Shown here piece by piece: positions 16,301 to 25,694 of a stretch of 64,000 nucleotides of DNA. The DNA lies in contig JAGCDJ010000019.1 of assembly GCA_017651185.1 (NCBI GenBank), positions 62,001-126,000 of the forward strand. Reading direction: 5' to 3'. The stretch's first letter is position 1. Each line of letters starts with the position of its first letter. Both the position numbers and the translations under genes were made by a program. The notes under the pieces are model-generated. The model made no database searches, was not told the origin of the DNA, and saw only the letters and a list, made by a program, of their open reading frames with translations. Source of the stretch: Bacteroidales bacterium (lineage in GTDB: Bacteria > Bacteroidota > Bacteroidia > Bacteroidales > ML635J-15).

Positions 16301-17197
16301 CTATTTCTCTTCTTTTCCTTTCTTCCACATTTGCCAGCTGTTGAACAGGTTCTGCCAGATGGAATATAGGGCAGGGAAGACCGATGCAAGCGGATTCAAG
16401 TAAGTATTTGCCATCCATATTCCCATAGCGGTGTTCTTTTGTCCCAGAAGTTGACCTCCTGCCATCTTGTCACCGTACTTCTTGCCAAGCCATTTGCCTA
16501 CGCCGAATTGGATTACGCAGAATATCAGCGATGCAATGCCTAGTGCTATTATGCTGCTGATGTTGTCCTTCCCATATAGGAACATAAAATCGATAGTCTG
16601 ACCAAGCGTAAAGAGCAGAGCCAACGCCCACATGTAGAACGATATACCCTTTATTTTACAAAGGAATCCGTTAATTTTCGGAAGCCAGTGCTGCATGCAA
16701 AGTGCTAGTATGAACGGCAGTGCTATAATTGGACTTACTCGCTTTAGTATCAACCAGAATGAATCGAGAAACGGCATGTCCTGCTGTTGCCCGATGAACG
16801 AAAAGTATATCGGAGCCACTACCGCAACCATAAGGTTTCCGAGGATTGTGTAGGTGGTCACTGTTTCTCGGTTGGCACCAAGCATGCACGATATAACGAC
16901 CACTGAGGCCGCCACAGGACAAAGTACTCCTGCCAGTATTCCTTCGGCTATGGCGTCGCCACCACCCAATAGCATCACCAGCCAGTAACTTCCCATGCTC
17001 ACGACAATCTGGAAAAGCATCAGCCAAACATCGAGCATTGTGATTTTTAACTTCTTGACATCAACGGCGGCAAAGTTGAGCAATAGCATCGCGAAAATGA
17101 GAACCGGCACATAGGGCGTGAACATGGCGCAGTACTTGTGCAGCAACAATCCGAGGACTATTGCTATTGGGAGTACGAAACTGCGGAACTTGTTCAT
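16301..17197 (-). CDS. Bile acid:sodium symporter family (BASS/SBF-like) membrane transporter
   Basis: This ~298-aa integral membrane protein has about ten hydrophobic segments and the family signature GQKNTAMGIWMANTYLNPLA followed by SVFPALYSIWQNLFNSW. I set the start at ATG 17197 (MNKFRSFVLP), because longer starts (17245, 17323) run over the promoter and start of the divergent flavodoxin gene. BASS proteins import bile acids or other organic anions with sodium. Its place beside steroid-type reductases supports, but does not prove, a steroid or bile-acid substrate. Confidence 0.8.
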   Translation of the reverse strand: MNKFRSFVLPIAIVLGLLLHKYCAMFTPYVPVLIFAMLLLNFAAVDVKKLKITMLDVWLMLFQIVVSMGSYWLVMLLGGGDAIAEGILAGVLCPVAASVVVISCMLGANRETVTTYTILGNLMVAVVAPIYFSFIGQQQDMPFLDSFWLILKRVSPIIALPFILALCMQHWLPKINGFLCKIKGISFYMWALALLFTLGQTIDFMFLYGKDNISSIIALGIASLIFCVIQFGVGKWLGKKYGDKMAGGQLLGQKNTAMGIWMANTYLNPLASVFPALYSIWQNLFNSWQMWKKGKEEK

Positions 17198-17264
17198 TTT
17201 GTCTCTGTATGTTTTCGGGCGCGAAATTAATAATAATGTTTTCATGGCGGTTTTACTTTTTTCG

Positions 17265-17272
17265 TACCTTTG
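17265..17272 (+). promoter_or_regulatory. -7 promoter element (TACCTTTG) of the flavodoxin-MFS-SH3 operon
   Basis: TACCTTTGCCAA lies 17 bases before the ATG at 17289. Confidence 0.6.
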
Positions 17273-17288
17273 CCAAAACATTTTTTCG

Positions 17289-17831
17289 ATGAAAAACGTA
17301 TTATTTACATTAGTTCTATTCATTATGATGACAATGTGTGCTAATTCGCAGGACTCGAAGGTTCTGGTAGTTTATTATTCTTGGGGTGGAAATACCCGCG
17401 TGGTGGCCGAGAAGGTTAAGACGCAACTTGGTGCCGATGTTGTGGAAATTGTTCCTGTAACGGCATATCCGACCGATTATTCGGAATGTGTGGCACAGGC
17501 ACGCAAGGAGACAAAGGAGAATTTCAGACCGGAAATAAAGACAAAAGTTGATAATCTTGGCGACTACGATGTTATTCTTGTAGGCACGCCAAACTGGTGC
17601 AGTACGATTGCTCCGCCTGTTGCAACTTTCCTTGAGCAGAACAAACTCAATGGCAAGAAGGTCGCTCTGTTTGTAACTCACGGTGGTGGCGGATTGTCAA
17701 GGTGCGAGTCCGATTTGCGCAATATCGTATCAAATGCTTATTTCTTGAAGTCTGGCGTTTTCAGCGGTTCTAATGTTGCATCGTCCGATGACGATATTGC
17801 CAAGTGGCTCAAGGAAATAGGTTTGAAATAA
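17289..17831 (+). CDS. Exported flavodoxin-like protein
   Basis: This 180-aa protein has an N-terminal signal peptide (MKNVLFTLVLFIMMTMCANSQ) followed by a flavodoxin fold: the FMN phosphate loop YYSWGGNTRVVAEKV, VGTPNWCSTIAPPV and FVTHGGGGLSRCES. Flavodoxins carry one or two electrons on FMN; an exported one would work in the periplasm. I chose ATG 17289 because it gives the signal peptide and follows the -7 box. MFS and SH3 genes follow at 9 and 10 nt, so they are probably one operon. Confidence 0.85.
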   Translation: MKNVLFTLVLFIMMTMCANSQDSKVLVVYYSWGGNTRVVAEKVKTQLGADVVEIVPVTAYPTDYSECVAQARKETKENFRPEIKTKVDNLGDYDVILVGTPNWCSTIAPPVATFLEQNKLNGKKVALFVTHGGGGLSRCESDLRNIVSNAYFLKSGVFSGSNVASSDDDIAKWLKEIGLK

Positions 17832-17840
17832 AACCACGCA

Positions 17841-19037
17841 ATGACATCGGAGCAGTCCGAAATCAAGGAAAAATTATGGAACAGCAACTACACGAAAGTG
17901 TGGATTGCCAACTTCATGATATTCTTTTCGTTCATGCTTTTGGCTCCGATGCTTCCGCTCTATATGAGCGACACTTTTGATGCCAACAAAGATATTATAG
18001 GTATAGTCCTTTCTGGATATACGCTCACGGCTTTGCTTATTCGTCCGTTCAGCGGTTTCTTTGTCGATAGTTTTCCGCGCAAGAAGGTTCTGCTGATATG
18101 CTACTTCCTGTTCTTTATATTTTTCGCAGGTTATCTTGCTGCGGGAACCTTGCTCATTTTTGCCATTGTGAGGACTTTGCATGGTGCTCCATTTGGTGCG
18201 ACAACGGTATCGAACAGCACTGTTGCAATTGATGTGCTTCCACCTTCGCGTAGGGCAGAGGGAATTGGATACTACGGACTAAGCAACAATATTGCATCGG
18301 CAATTGGTCCATCGGTGGCAATCTGGATTCACGAAGTGACAGGCAGTTACGATTTGATTTTCCTTTTGTCGCTGATATTTGCAGGAATCGGCTTTGCCGT
18401 AAACTCGACACTTAAGATTCGTCCGCGCGAAATTGTGCAGAATAAGCCAAAACTTTCGTTCGACAGGTTCTTTCTTGTCAATGGTTGGAGCGAGGGACTT
18501 GCAATGGTTTGCTATGCGTTTTCGTATGGCGTAATTGCTACATACATAGCAATTTATGGCAAGGAAGAACTTGGTATAACTGGCGGTTCTGGCGTTTACT
18601 TCATACTGCTGTCGGCAGGACTTATAATGTCGCGGCTCATTGGCAGCAGAACTTTGCGCGAAGGCAAGATTGTTCGCAATGCATCGCTTGGAATATGCGT
18701 GTCGGTGTGCGGGTATCTTGTTTTTGCTGCATTGCACAATCCTATAGGTTTTTATGCTTCAGCACTGATAATAGGGCTAGGCAATGGTCACATGTGGCCT
18801 GCATTCCAGACCATGTTTATAAATTTAGCGCCTCACACTCAGCGCGGTACTGCAAATTCAAGTATATTGATTAGTTGGGACATAGGAGTGGGACTTGGCA
18901 TACTTGTAGGTGGTGTATTTGTCGAGCATTTCGGTTATCACAGTGCGTTCTGGGTGGCATGGATTTTGAATGCTGTGGGCGTATTGTTTTATTTCGCTTA
19001 TGTACGGAATAATTATTTGAAAAACAGATTAAGGTAA
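17841..19037 (+). CDS. MFS transporter
   Basis: This 398-aa inner-membrane carrier has twelve predicted hydrophobic segments and the MFS loop motif RPFSGFFVDSFPRKKVLL (A-motif) after TM2, with a weaker copy in the second half. It resembles the drug/sugar efflux-type MFS of Bacteroidales (NSTVAIDVLPPSRRAEGIGY, then GTANSSILISWDIGVGLG). The substrate is unknown. It sits 9 nt after the flavodoxin gene and 10 nt before the SH3 gene. Confidence 0.85.
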   Translation: MTSEQSEIKEKLWNSNYTKVWIANFMIFFSFMLLAPMLPLYMSDTFDANKDIIGIVLSGYTLTALLIRPFSGFFVDSFPRKKVLLICYFLFFIFFAGYLAAGTLLIFAIVRTLHGAPFGATTVSNSTVAIDVLPPSRRAEGIGYYGLSNNIASAIGPSVAIWIHEVTGSYDLIFLLSLIFAGIGFAVNSTLKIRPREIVQNKPKLSFDRFFLVNGWSEGLAMVCYAFSYGVIATYIAIYGKEELGITGGSGVYFILLSAGLIMSRLIGSRTLREGKIVRNASLGICVSVCGYLVFAALHNPIGFYASALIIGLGNGHMWPAFQTMFINLAPHTQRGTANSSILISWDIGVGLGILVGGVFVEHFGYHSAFWVAWILNAVGVLFYFAYVRNNYLKNRLR

Positions 19038-19047
19038 AAATAATAAT

Positions 19048-19569
19048 ATGAATATCAAGAGTTTAGTTTTAATTTTTGCGGTAATGTCTTCTGCTTTCTG
19101 CGTAAGCGCGCAGAAGAGTTTGGCAGTTTATATTCACGATACTACTGGCTCTCCGACAAATATCCGTTCTACTCCTAGTGGAAAAATCGTTGGCAGTCTT
19201 CCCGACACTTGCATATATATGCTCGATGTAAAAAATCCGCAGAATGGCTGGTGGGTTATTGAGGATAATTCCGTATTTGGAATGTGTGCTATGGATACAA
19301 CATTCGATTTCAGTAGCAAGTGTAAGACCGCTTGGATACATTATTCAGTACTTGGTTTCTCGACAAGGAATTATGGCGGACAGAGATTTGTCTTGTATTC
19401 CCGGCCAAATGAGAACTCGGATGAGAACTATGCTTTTACGGCGGAAATAGGATTGCGTCCTCTTGATGTTAAGGGCGATTGGGTTTATGTGGAGACATAC
19501 GACAAGAAGTATCGCGGATGGATTCAGTTGGAGAATATCTGCTCCAATCCGTTGACAAACTGCTGCTAA
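19048..19569 (+). CDS. Secreted SH3-like domain protein
   Basis: This 173-aa protein has a signal peptide (MNIKSLVLIFAVMSSAFCVSAQ) and a bacterial SH3-type region (IRSTPSGKIVGSLPDT ... NGWWVIEDN). A second beta-rich part ends with DWVYVETYDKKYRGWIQLEN, the usual closing strand of SH3b repeats. SH3b domains bind cell-wall or protein ligands. Its last 4 bases overlap the tail of the convergent tamB gene. Confidence 0.7.
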   Translation: MNIKSLVLIFAVMSSAFCVSAQKSLAVYIHDTTGSPTNIRSTPSGKIVGSLPDTCIYMLDVKNPQNGWWVIEDNSVFGMCAMDTTFDFSSKCKTAWIHYSVLGFSTRNYGGQRFVLYSRPNENSDENYAFTAEIGLRPLDVKGDWVYVETYDKKYRGWIQLENICSNPLTNCC

Positions 19570-22500
19570 TTTTTATTTTTTTTCGCTGAAGTTTTTTTCT
19601 GGGCTTTTTTCGCCTTGTGCTTTTCGCGTGCCTGCTTGAATGTGATGTCGTTCCATATTTTACGCATGAGTTCTCCGAATGTGTCAAACTCTTCGGTGTA
19701 GAATATGCCTGCACCGGTGGTGTAGGGGCCGTATTCCGCTTCGATGTCGGTGTTCTTGCGCGAAAATCCCTTTATTCGTAACGAACCTTTCTTGTTTAGT
19801 TTCCATTGTACCTCGACATCGCCGACAATGTTTTCGTTGTTGAACTTCTTGTCGCTAATTCCAAGGTTTCCGTTTATGAGCAGACGGTCGTTGAAAATCT
19901 GTGTACTCAGTGCCACTTCTACTTCTTGTCCCGAAAATTCGGTTCCTGGACTATATTTGAATCCTACATCTACATCTTTTACTATCTTCGATAGCCAGTT
20001 GCTCAGCTGGTTCGATAGCATTTGTGTGGTTGTTACGCCGACGGCGTTGGTAGTGGTTCCTGTCTGGTTAAGCATTTCTGCGTTAGGATCGTAGAATTGG
20101 TTGATTACCAATACGTAAAGCAACTGCTTGTTGATTTCGTCCTGTGTTAGACTTGCCAGTTTGGTCTTTACTTTGTCGCTTCCGTTAGGTATGTTGATGC
20201 TGAATTGTATTTCTGGCGACATCAGGTTTCCAATAAGGTGCATGTGGCATTCAACGGTTGCCCGTTTGCTGTTGTTGTCGGTGGAGTCGTACTCTTCGCG
20301 CATAAGTTCCTTCAGCGAAACAGTTGTGGTGTATACTGCATCAAGGTTAAGTTTTCCTTCGTATGGGTTTCCGTCCCAAGTGATTGTACCGCCCGATGGA
20401 ATTGAGAAACGCTTGTTTATTATGTTTTCGAGTGTGAAAAGGTAGTCGCCCTTTGTGACCTCTATTTCGCCATACATGTAAAGTTCTTCGTCGGAAGTGT
20501 ATTCAATCTTTAGCATACCTTCACCATTTGCCTTGATGCGGTCGCCAGTTCTTGGGTCGAAAACAATCTGCACTTCGGCATCGTTTTTTACGTCTATGTC
20601 AAGTTTGATTGAATAGTTGGTTGTGGAGAAACTTTTGCTGCTTATGTCGGATTCGCGGTCTTCGGGCGTTATGAATGTGATGTAGTTGGTGTTTTGTGCA
20701 TGGTAGTTGTCTTCCATCGGAAGCACGAACTTGGTATTTGGACCAGTTGTCGCTCCGGCGTATATCGAGAAATTGCTTGGCGTTCCTTCCACTGTCAGAC
20801 CTCCCGATGCGTATACTGTGCCATAGAACAGGTTGTTGTCCGCCAGTTTGGTATTCATTACCTTGAAGTCCTCGAGGTTTGCCAGAAGTCCGAACCTGAA
20901 ATTCTTGAAGTTGTCGTGGTATATGCCGCCGTTTATTGTGCCGATGTTTCCGTTTTCATCCTTGACCTTGAAGTTTTCGAAGTAAATCCTGTCGTTTCCT
21001 ATATAAACCTTGTCCTCTGTCAGTGCTCTCAGTTTCAGGTAGTCGTATGTGAATTCTGCCTGCTTGAGGTTTATTGTGCCGTCTATTGTCGGTTTCTTTA
21101 AACTTCCAGTAATCATTACTGTTCCATTTGCATCGCCCTTAAGGCCGCTGATTTCGTATGCGTTCAGGTATTTGTCGAAGATGTCAAGTTTCAGGTTCTT
21201 TAGGATTATGCTTGCGTCAAGACTATCTATCTCAGTTAGGTAGGTGCCTTTCATTTCGACGTATTTGTTTGTTCCGCTCATTACGAATGCCTTGCTCTGG
21301 TTGTCCCATCTCGATGACAAGTTCAGTTTGCCAAGTTGCTCTTGGTTGATGCTCAGGTCGTTTATGTTGACGTTTGCTGTAAACATTGGGATTTCGTAGA
21401 TGTTCGACACGCGGCCGCTTCCCGACAGTATTCCGCCAAATTCGTATCCCGATGGCTGTGTTATCGGATTGACATTGCTTACATCTACATTGTCGATTAT
21501 GAACGACAGTATTTTGTCAGGATCTTTTGATATGTAACCCTTGACATTGAGTATCTGGTTTGCGTTTGCCAGTTTCAGGTTTTCGATTTCGACTTCGCTG
21601 TTGTCGTAGTTGATGTGTGTTTCTCCGAGTTGCCATATTGTTTCGCCGAATATGAATTGTGATGGCGATATGTTTACTTCTATGCGTGGTGTCGAATCGT
21701 TTTCGTGGGGGATGAATTTTGTGTCGAGCGAAAAGAAACCGCTGTAGTCGCTTTTCTCTCCGCCGTTCCAGTTGAGGTTAAGTCCTATGCTGTCGTTTGC
21801 TGCACCCATTGCCAGATTTATGTTTTCAAACGATATATTGCCTTTTTCTATCGACTTCAAGGATGTGTACACGCTGAAGAGTCCGTTAATGCTGTACATT
21901 TCTATCTGGCTTTCGCCTATTATGTAGTCGCCACGGCTAATTTGTGGCAGATTGATTTTGCCGTATAGCGTTTGGGTGTTGCCGAATACGTATCCGTTGC
22001 TGCTGTATATGTCGCCATGGAAATTGAGTTCCTTGTCGTAGAATTTGGTAATGCTGTTGATGTTCTTTATCCTGAAATGGTAAGTGAAGTAGTTGCTGCT
22101 TGGCTTTGCTTTCGCTTTTTCTCCAAATACCGACGGCACGGTCTGCGCAACAAGTCCGTATATGTCACCGACAACTTCGCTGATTTTGAAGTCTCCGTAC
22201 ATGTCTAGGTCAAGTATGTCAGAGTCGACTTTTATGTTGTATTTCTTTTCATCGTCAATTCTGGCTGTGGCGTTCAACCTGTCGATGGTTATTCGTTTCT
22301 CGTCGATGTTGAATTCGGCAGAACCCAGTGTTATGTGTCCGGTAGGGCGGTTGGCAATGTCACCTTCGAGTTGTGCCGAAATCACGAACTTGATTTTTGA
22401 GTCCTGTACATTTTCTTGTGCGAGATGCAGTTCCTTCAGGTCGGCAGAAATATCGCTCGACAATTCAATATTGTTGTTGTTTCCTGCAAAATTATAGTTT

Positions 22501-24023
22501 CCAATTATCTCAGCAGAAAGATTAGGGTCGTTGATGTTGATGTTTCCGTTGAATGCGGTGTTGGTGAGGTTGCCTCTTACATTTATGTTAGAGTATGCAT
22601 ATCCGTTGAAGTCGAGCCGATGTATTTTACCATTGAGGGTATTTCGTGTGTGCGACAGGGAATCGACGCTTCCGCTGACGTTTATGTTCATTGTAAGCAT
22701 TCCTAGTCCGTTGTCGCCAGGAACTATGTCGTGCAGGTTGAATTCTTTTGCCGAAACTATGCCATCGTATTCAAATGTCTTGTTTTTCCAGTCGGGCATA
22801 AGGGCGATGTCGGTCTTTATGGTCCCGAAATTGGTTGTCAGTTGACCGAATGCCATCATGTCGTTGAGCATACCCGAAAGGTTTCCGTTGAATGCTATTC
22901 TGTCGAGATTGTCGAGTACCGATGGTATTTGCACTGGATTTTGTGGCGATACGAGTTTAAGTATCCTGTTCAGGTCGTTCTTGTTTGTCTGCATGTCCGA
23001 TATGTTTCCAAACACGATTGTCTGTTCGATGTTTGGAAATCCGTTTACCGAAAGATTGGCATAAAGTCTTGTGCCACCGTACATTGATATGCCGAAGTTC
23101 TTAAACTTGAAGTCGTCGAGCCGTCCCGAGAAATTTCCGCGCAGGTGTATGCTGTCGGTATATCCCTCGTATTGCGTAAGGAATGGTGCAAGGTCGGCAA
23201 CGCTGAATATTATGGTGTCGATGTTGACGGTGAGTTTTTCTATCTTTTCCATCGGATTGCTGAGATAGGTGCTATCCTGTCCCTTTACGGTGATTTCCGA
23301 ACACGCAAGTTCCGAGTAGTTTGTATTTATTTTCAAGTCGTTAAGACTTATGCCTGTGCTGTGGTATTTTACTTTTCCCGACATTCTGTTGACGGCGATT
23401 CCCGATTTTTCGTTGAGCGAGAAATTGTCGATATTAACGTTTAAAGTGTCGTGCGTATATCTGAACCTGCTGATTTCCAGATTGAAATCGTTAATATCCA
23501 TGTCGCTCGGCTTGAATGTCGCCGCCGAATTGTCGTACCTCTTGTCAATGTATTTCAAATGTCCGTTTTCGATTGAAACTTTCTTGCATATTACGTTGAA
23601 ATCCCAATTCGTAGGTTCGTCAGATGCAAACTTCTTCAATATGTAGTCGTAGTTGGCATTGCCTTTTTCATCGATTGTGGCGTTGATGTATGGATTGCTC
23701 AACATTATTTCCGATAAAACAAGGAAATTGTTCTTGAACGAAATCCTTTCAACCGATGCGCCTAGGTCGTTGGCAGATAGTAGTACATTTCCGCAAGAAT
23801 CCTTCATTTCTATGTCCGACAGGACTATTTCATCGGGTATTTTTAGGTAGACATTTCCTATTGAGAGTTCAATGTTGTAGTTGTCGGCGAAGAATTCTAT
23901 GCATTTTTTTGCAATAAGCCCTTGTAGGTATGGAGAGTTCAGTATGGCTATAATGAGGATTAAGTCCTTGACAATTAGTAAGAACAATATTATAAAAAAC
24001 CGTCTGACCTTATATCTGAACAA
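19566..24023 (-). CDS. tamB: TamB-like translocation/assembly protein (AsmA/DUF490 type)
   Basis: This 1485-aa protein has one N-terminal transmembrane segment (FIILFLLIVKDLILIIAIL) followed by a very long repetitive beta-rich region typical of the TamB/AsmA lipid-transfer proteins that span the periplasm. The conserved TamB C-terminal domain is clear: GEIEVTKGDYLFTLENIINK, GGTITWDGNPYEGKLNLDAV and LINGNLGISDKKFNNENIVG. TamB helps lipid and outer-membrane protein delivery. The first usable codon is TTG (24021-24023), just after an in-frame stop; no ATG gives the membrane anchor. It is divergent from tsaD. Confidence 0.85.
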   Translation of the reverse strand: MFRYKVRRFFIILFLLIVKDLILIIAILNSPYLQGLIAKKCIEFFADNYNIELSIGNVYLKIPDEIVLSDIEMKDSCGNVLLSANDLGASVERISFKNNFLVLSEIMLSNPYINATIDEKGNANYDYILKKFASDEPTNWDFNVICKKVSIENGHLKYIDKRYDNSAATFKPSDMDINDFNLEISRFRYTHDTLNVNIDNFSLNEKSGIAVNRMSGKVKYHSTGISLNDLKINTNYSELACSEITVKGQDSTYLSNPMEKIEKLTVNIDTIIFSVADLAPFLTQYEGYTDSIHLRGNFSGRLDDFKFKNFGISMYGGTRLYANLSVNGFPNIEQTIVFGNISDMQTNKNDLNRILKLVSPQNPVQIPSVLDNLDRIAFNGNLSGMLNDMMAFGQLTTNFGTIKTDIALMPDWKNKTFEYDGIVSAKEFNLHDIVPGDNGLGMLTMNINVSGSVDSLSHTRNTLNGKIHRLDFNGYAYSNINVRGNLTNTAFNGNININDPNLSAEIIGNYNFAGNNNNIELSSDISADLKELHLAQENVQDSKIKFVISAQLEGDIANRPTGHITLGSAEFNIDEKRITIDRLNATARIDDEKKYNIKVDSDILDLDMYGDFKISEVVGDIYGLVAQTVPSVFGEKAKAKPSSNYFTYHFRIKNINSITKFYDKELNFHGDIYSSNGYVFGNTQTLYGKINLPQISRGDYIIGESQIEMYSINGLFSVYTSLKSIEKGNISFENINLAMGAANDSIGLNLNWNGGEKSDYSGFFSLDTKFIPHENDSTPRIEVNISPSQFIFGETIWQLGETHINYDNSEVEIENLKLANANQILNVKGYISKDPDKILSFIIDNVDVSNVNPITQPSGYEFGGILSGSGRVSNIYEIPMFTANVNINDLSINQEQLGKLNLSSRWDNQSKAFVMSGTNKYVEMKGTYLTEIDSLDASIILKNLKLDIFDKYLNAYEISGLKGDANGTVMITGSLKKPTIDGTINLKQAEFTYDYLKLRALTEDKVYIGNDRIYFENFKVKDENGNIGTINGGIYHDNFKNFRFGLLANLEDFKVMNTKLADNNLFYGTVYASGGLTVEGTPSNFSIYAGATTGPNTKFVLPMEDNYHAQNTNYITFITPEDRESDISSKSFSTTNYSIKLDIDVKNDAEVQIVFDPRTGDRIKANGEGMLKIEYTSDEELYMYGEIEVTKGDYLFTLENIINKRFSIPSGGTITWDGNPYEGKLNLDAVYTTTVSLKELMREEYDSTDNNSKRATVECHMHLIGNLMSPEIQFSINIPNGSDKVKTKLASLTQDEINKQLLYVLVINQFYDPNAEMLNQTGTTTNAVGVTTTQMLSNQLSNWLSKIVKDVDVGFKYSPGTEFSGQEVEVALSTQIFNDRLLINGNLGISDKKFNNENIVGDVEVQWKLNKKGSLRIKGFSRKNTDIEAEYGPYTTGAGIFYTEEFDTFGELMRKIWNDITFKQAREKHKAKKAQKKTSAKKNKN

Positions 24024-24088
24024 AATTAGGGCAGTTTAAATCAAACTGCAAATATCTCAAAAATTATTGACAACTAAATTTAAAGATG

Positions 24089-24096
24089 TAAATTTG
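24089..24096 (+). promoter_or_regulatory. -7 promoter element (TAAATTTG) of tsaD
   Basis: TAAATTTGCAAA lies 14 bases before the GTG start, so the mRNA leader would be only about 8 nt. Confidence 0.6.
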
Positions 24097-24110
24097 CAAA
24101 AAAAAGATTT

Positions 24111-25133
24111 GTGAAAATTTTAGGTATAGAATCTTCGTGCGATGATACGTCGGCAGCAGTGGTGTGCGATGGAAAGTTGCTGTCGAATGTAATTAACTCT
24201 CAAGCAATACATCAGAAATATGGTGGAGTTGTTCCTGAACTTGCCAGTCGTGCTCACCAGCAGAACATTGTTTTGGTAGTTAAAGAAGCATTGTCGCGTG
24301 CAGAAGTCGGGATGAGTGATATTGATGCGATTGCGTTTACCAAAGGACCAGGATTGCTTGGTTCGTTGCTTGTTGGGGCGTCGTTTGCAAAAGGGCTTTC
24401 GGTGTCGCGTGACATTCCGTTGGTAGGTGTCAACCATTTGCACGGACATATACTTGCACATTTCCTGCGCGAGAAGGACGAGGACGAGTGTGTGCCTCAA
24501 TTTCCGTTCTTGTGCTTGCTTGTGTCGGGCGGACATTCGCAGATTGTGCTTGTTAGGGATTATCTTGATTTTGAGATTATTGGCAAGACAATCGACGATG
24601 CGGCAGGGGAGGCATTCGACAAGTGTGCAAAAGTTATGGGCTTGCCTTACCCCGGTGGTCCTGTAATCGATAAGTTGTCGAAAATCGGTGACGAGAACAG
24701 GTTCAAGTTCGCAAAACCTGCAATTCAGGGTTTCGACTATAGTTTCAGCGGTTTGAAGACATCTTTTCTTTATACTGTGCGCGACGAGGTTGCAAAAAAT
24801 CCTAATTTTATCACAGAAAATGTTAACGATTTGGCAGCATCGTTACAAAAAACGATAATTGACATACTGTTCAACAAGCTTGAAAAGGCGGTAAAGCACA
24901 CTGGTATACGACGTGTTGCGATTTCGGGTGGAGTTTCCGCTAATTCTGGACTTCGAAACCGTATGCTGCAAGCCGCAGAAAGGAAAAAGTGGGAGGTGTT
25001 TATTCCTAAGATCAGTTACACTACTGATAATGCTGCAATGATTGCACTGGTGGGATATTATATGTATTGTCGAGGGAAAATTTCACCACTTTCGGTAGTG
25101 CCGCAGGCAAGGATTAATTTCATGGATTTATAG
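24111..25133 (+). CDS. tsaD: tRNA N6-threonylcarbamoyladenosine transferase TsaD
   Basis: This 340-aa protein begins with GTG and the family start MKILGIESSCDDTSAAVV. Metal and substrate motifs are complete: HLHGHILAHF, LVSGGHSQIVL, GKTIDDAAGEAFDK and GLPYPGGP. TsaD, with TsaB/TsaE, moves the threonylcarbamoyl group to A37 of ANN-decoding tRNAs. Length is normal; the GTG start is supported by the upstream -7 box and by homologous starts. Confidence 0.95.
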   Translation: MKILGIESSCDDTSAAVVCDGKLLSNVINSQAIHQKYGGVVPELASRAHQQNIVLVVKEALSRAEVGMSDIDAIAFTKGPGLLGSLLVGASFAKGLSVSRDIPLVGVNHLHGHILAHFLREKDEDECVPQFPFLCLLVSGGHSQIVLVRDYLDFEIIGKTIDDAAGEAFDKCAKVMGLPYPGGPVIDKLSKIGDENRFKFAKPAIQGFDYSFSGLKTSFLYTVRDEVAKNPNFITENVNDLAASLQKTIIDILFNKLEKAVKHTGIRRVAISGGVSANSGLRNRMLQAAERKKWEVFIPKISYTTDNAAMIALVGYYMYCRGKISPLSVVPQARINFMDL

Positions 25134-25227
25134 GTTTAACATTTTTTTAATTCGTCGAATTGTTTTTTTCTATTCTTTTGGACTGCTATTTGTAATAGAC
25201 GACTATGTGTAATTAAAAAGTAATTAT

Positions 25228-25235
25228 TAATTTTG
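25228..25235 (+). promoter_or_regulatory. -7 promoter element (TAATTTTG) of the DUF1573 pair
   Basis: TAATTTTGCAACC lies 20 bases before the ATG at 25256. Confidence 0.65.
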
Positions 25236-25255
25236 CAACCATAAAATTTAAGGTT

Positions 25256-25666
25256 ATGAGAAGATTAGTTTTATTGACATTGGCGATTGTGTTTTCGGTA
25301 GTTATGATGGCACAGCAGGAAGGTCCAGCAATATCTTGGGCAAAGACAGTTCACGATTTTGGTACTTTCAATGAGGCAGACGGCATTCAGACTGCAATTT
25401 TTGAATTCACTAATACTGGCGACAAGCCGTTGTTCCTTACCAATGTAAAGGCATCGTGCGGATGTACTGCAACCGACTACACCAAGGAACCTGTTCAGCC
25501 GGGAGCAAAGGGTTATGTTAAGGCGTCCTACAATCCGAAGAACAGACCGGGCAAGTTCTCGAAGCAGATAACGGTAACAACCAATGAGTTCCAGCCGACT
25601 TCGATTGTCAGGATAACAGGTGAAGTTATTCCTGCTGCAAAACCCGAAGAAGAGGAAAATAAATAA
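25256..25666 (+). CDS. Exported DUF1573 protein (single domain)
   Basis: This 136-aa protein has a signal peptide (MRRLVLLTLAIVFSVVMMAQ) and one DUF1573 Ig-like domain: VHDFGTFNEADGIQTAIFEF, TNVKASCGCTATDYTKEP and FSKQITVTTNE. The family is abundant in Bacteroidetes, lies in the envelope and has no assigned biochemical role. It is followed after 28 nt by a larger paralogue whose first domain is nearly the same, so this looks like a tandem duplication. Confidence 0.85.
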   Translation: MRRLVLLTLAIVFSVVMMAQQEGPAISWAKTVHDFGTFNEADGIQTAIFEFTNTGDKPLFLTNVKASCGCTATDYTKEPVQPGAKGYVKASYNPKNRPGKFSKQITVTTNEFQPTSIVRITGEVIPAAKPEEEENK

Positions 25667-25694
25667 TTGTATGACTATTTAATAAATAGGTATT

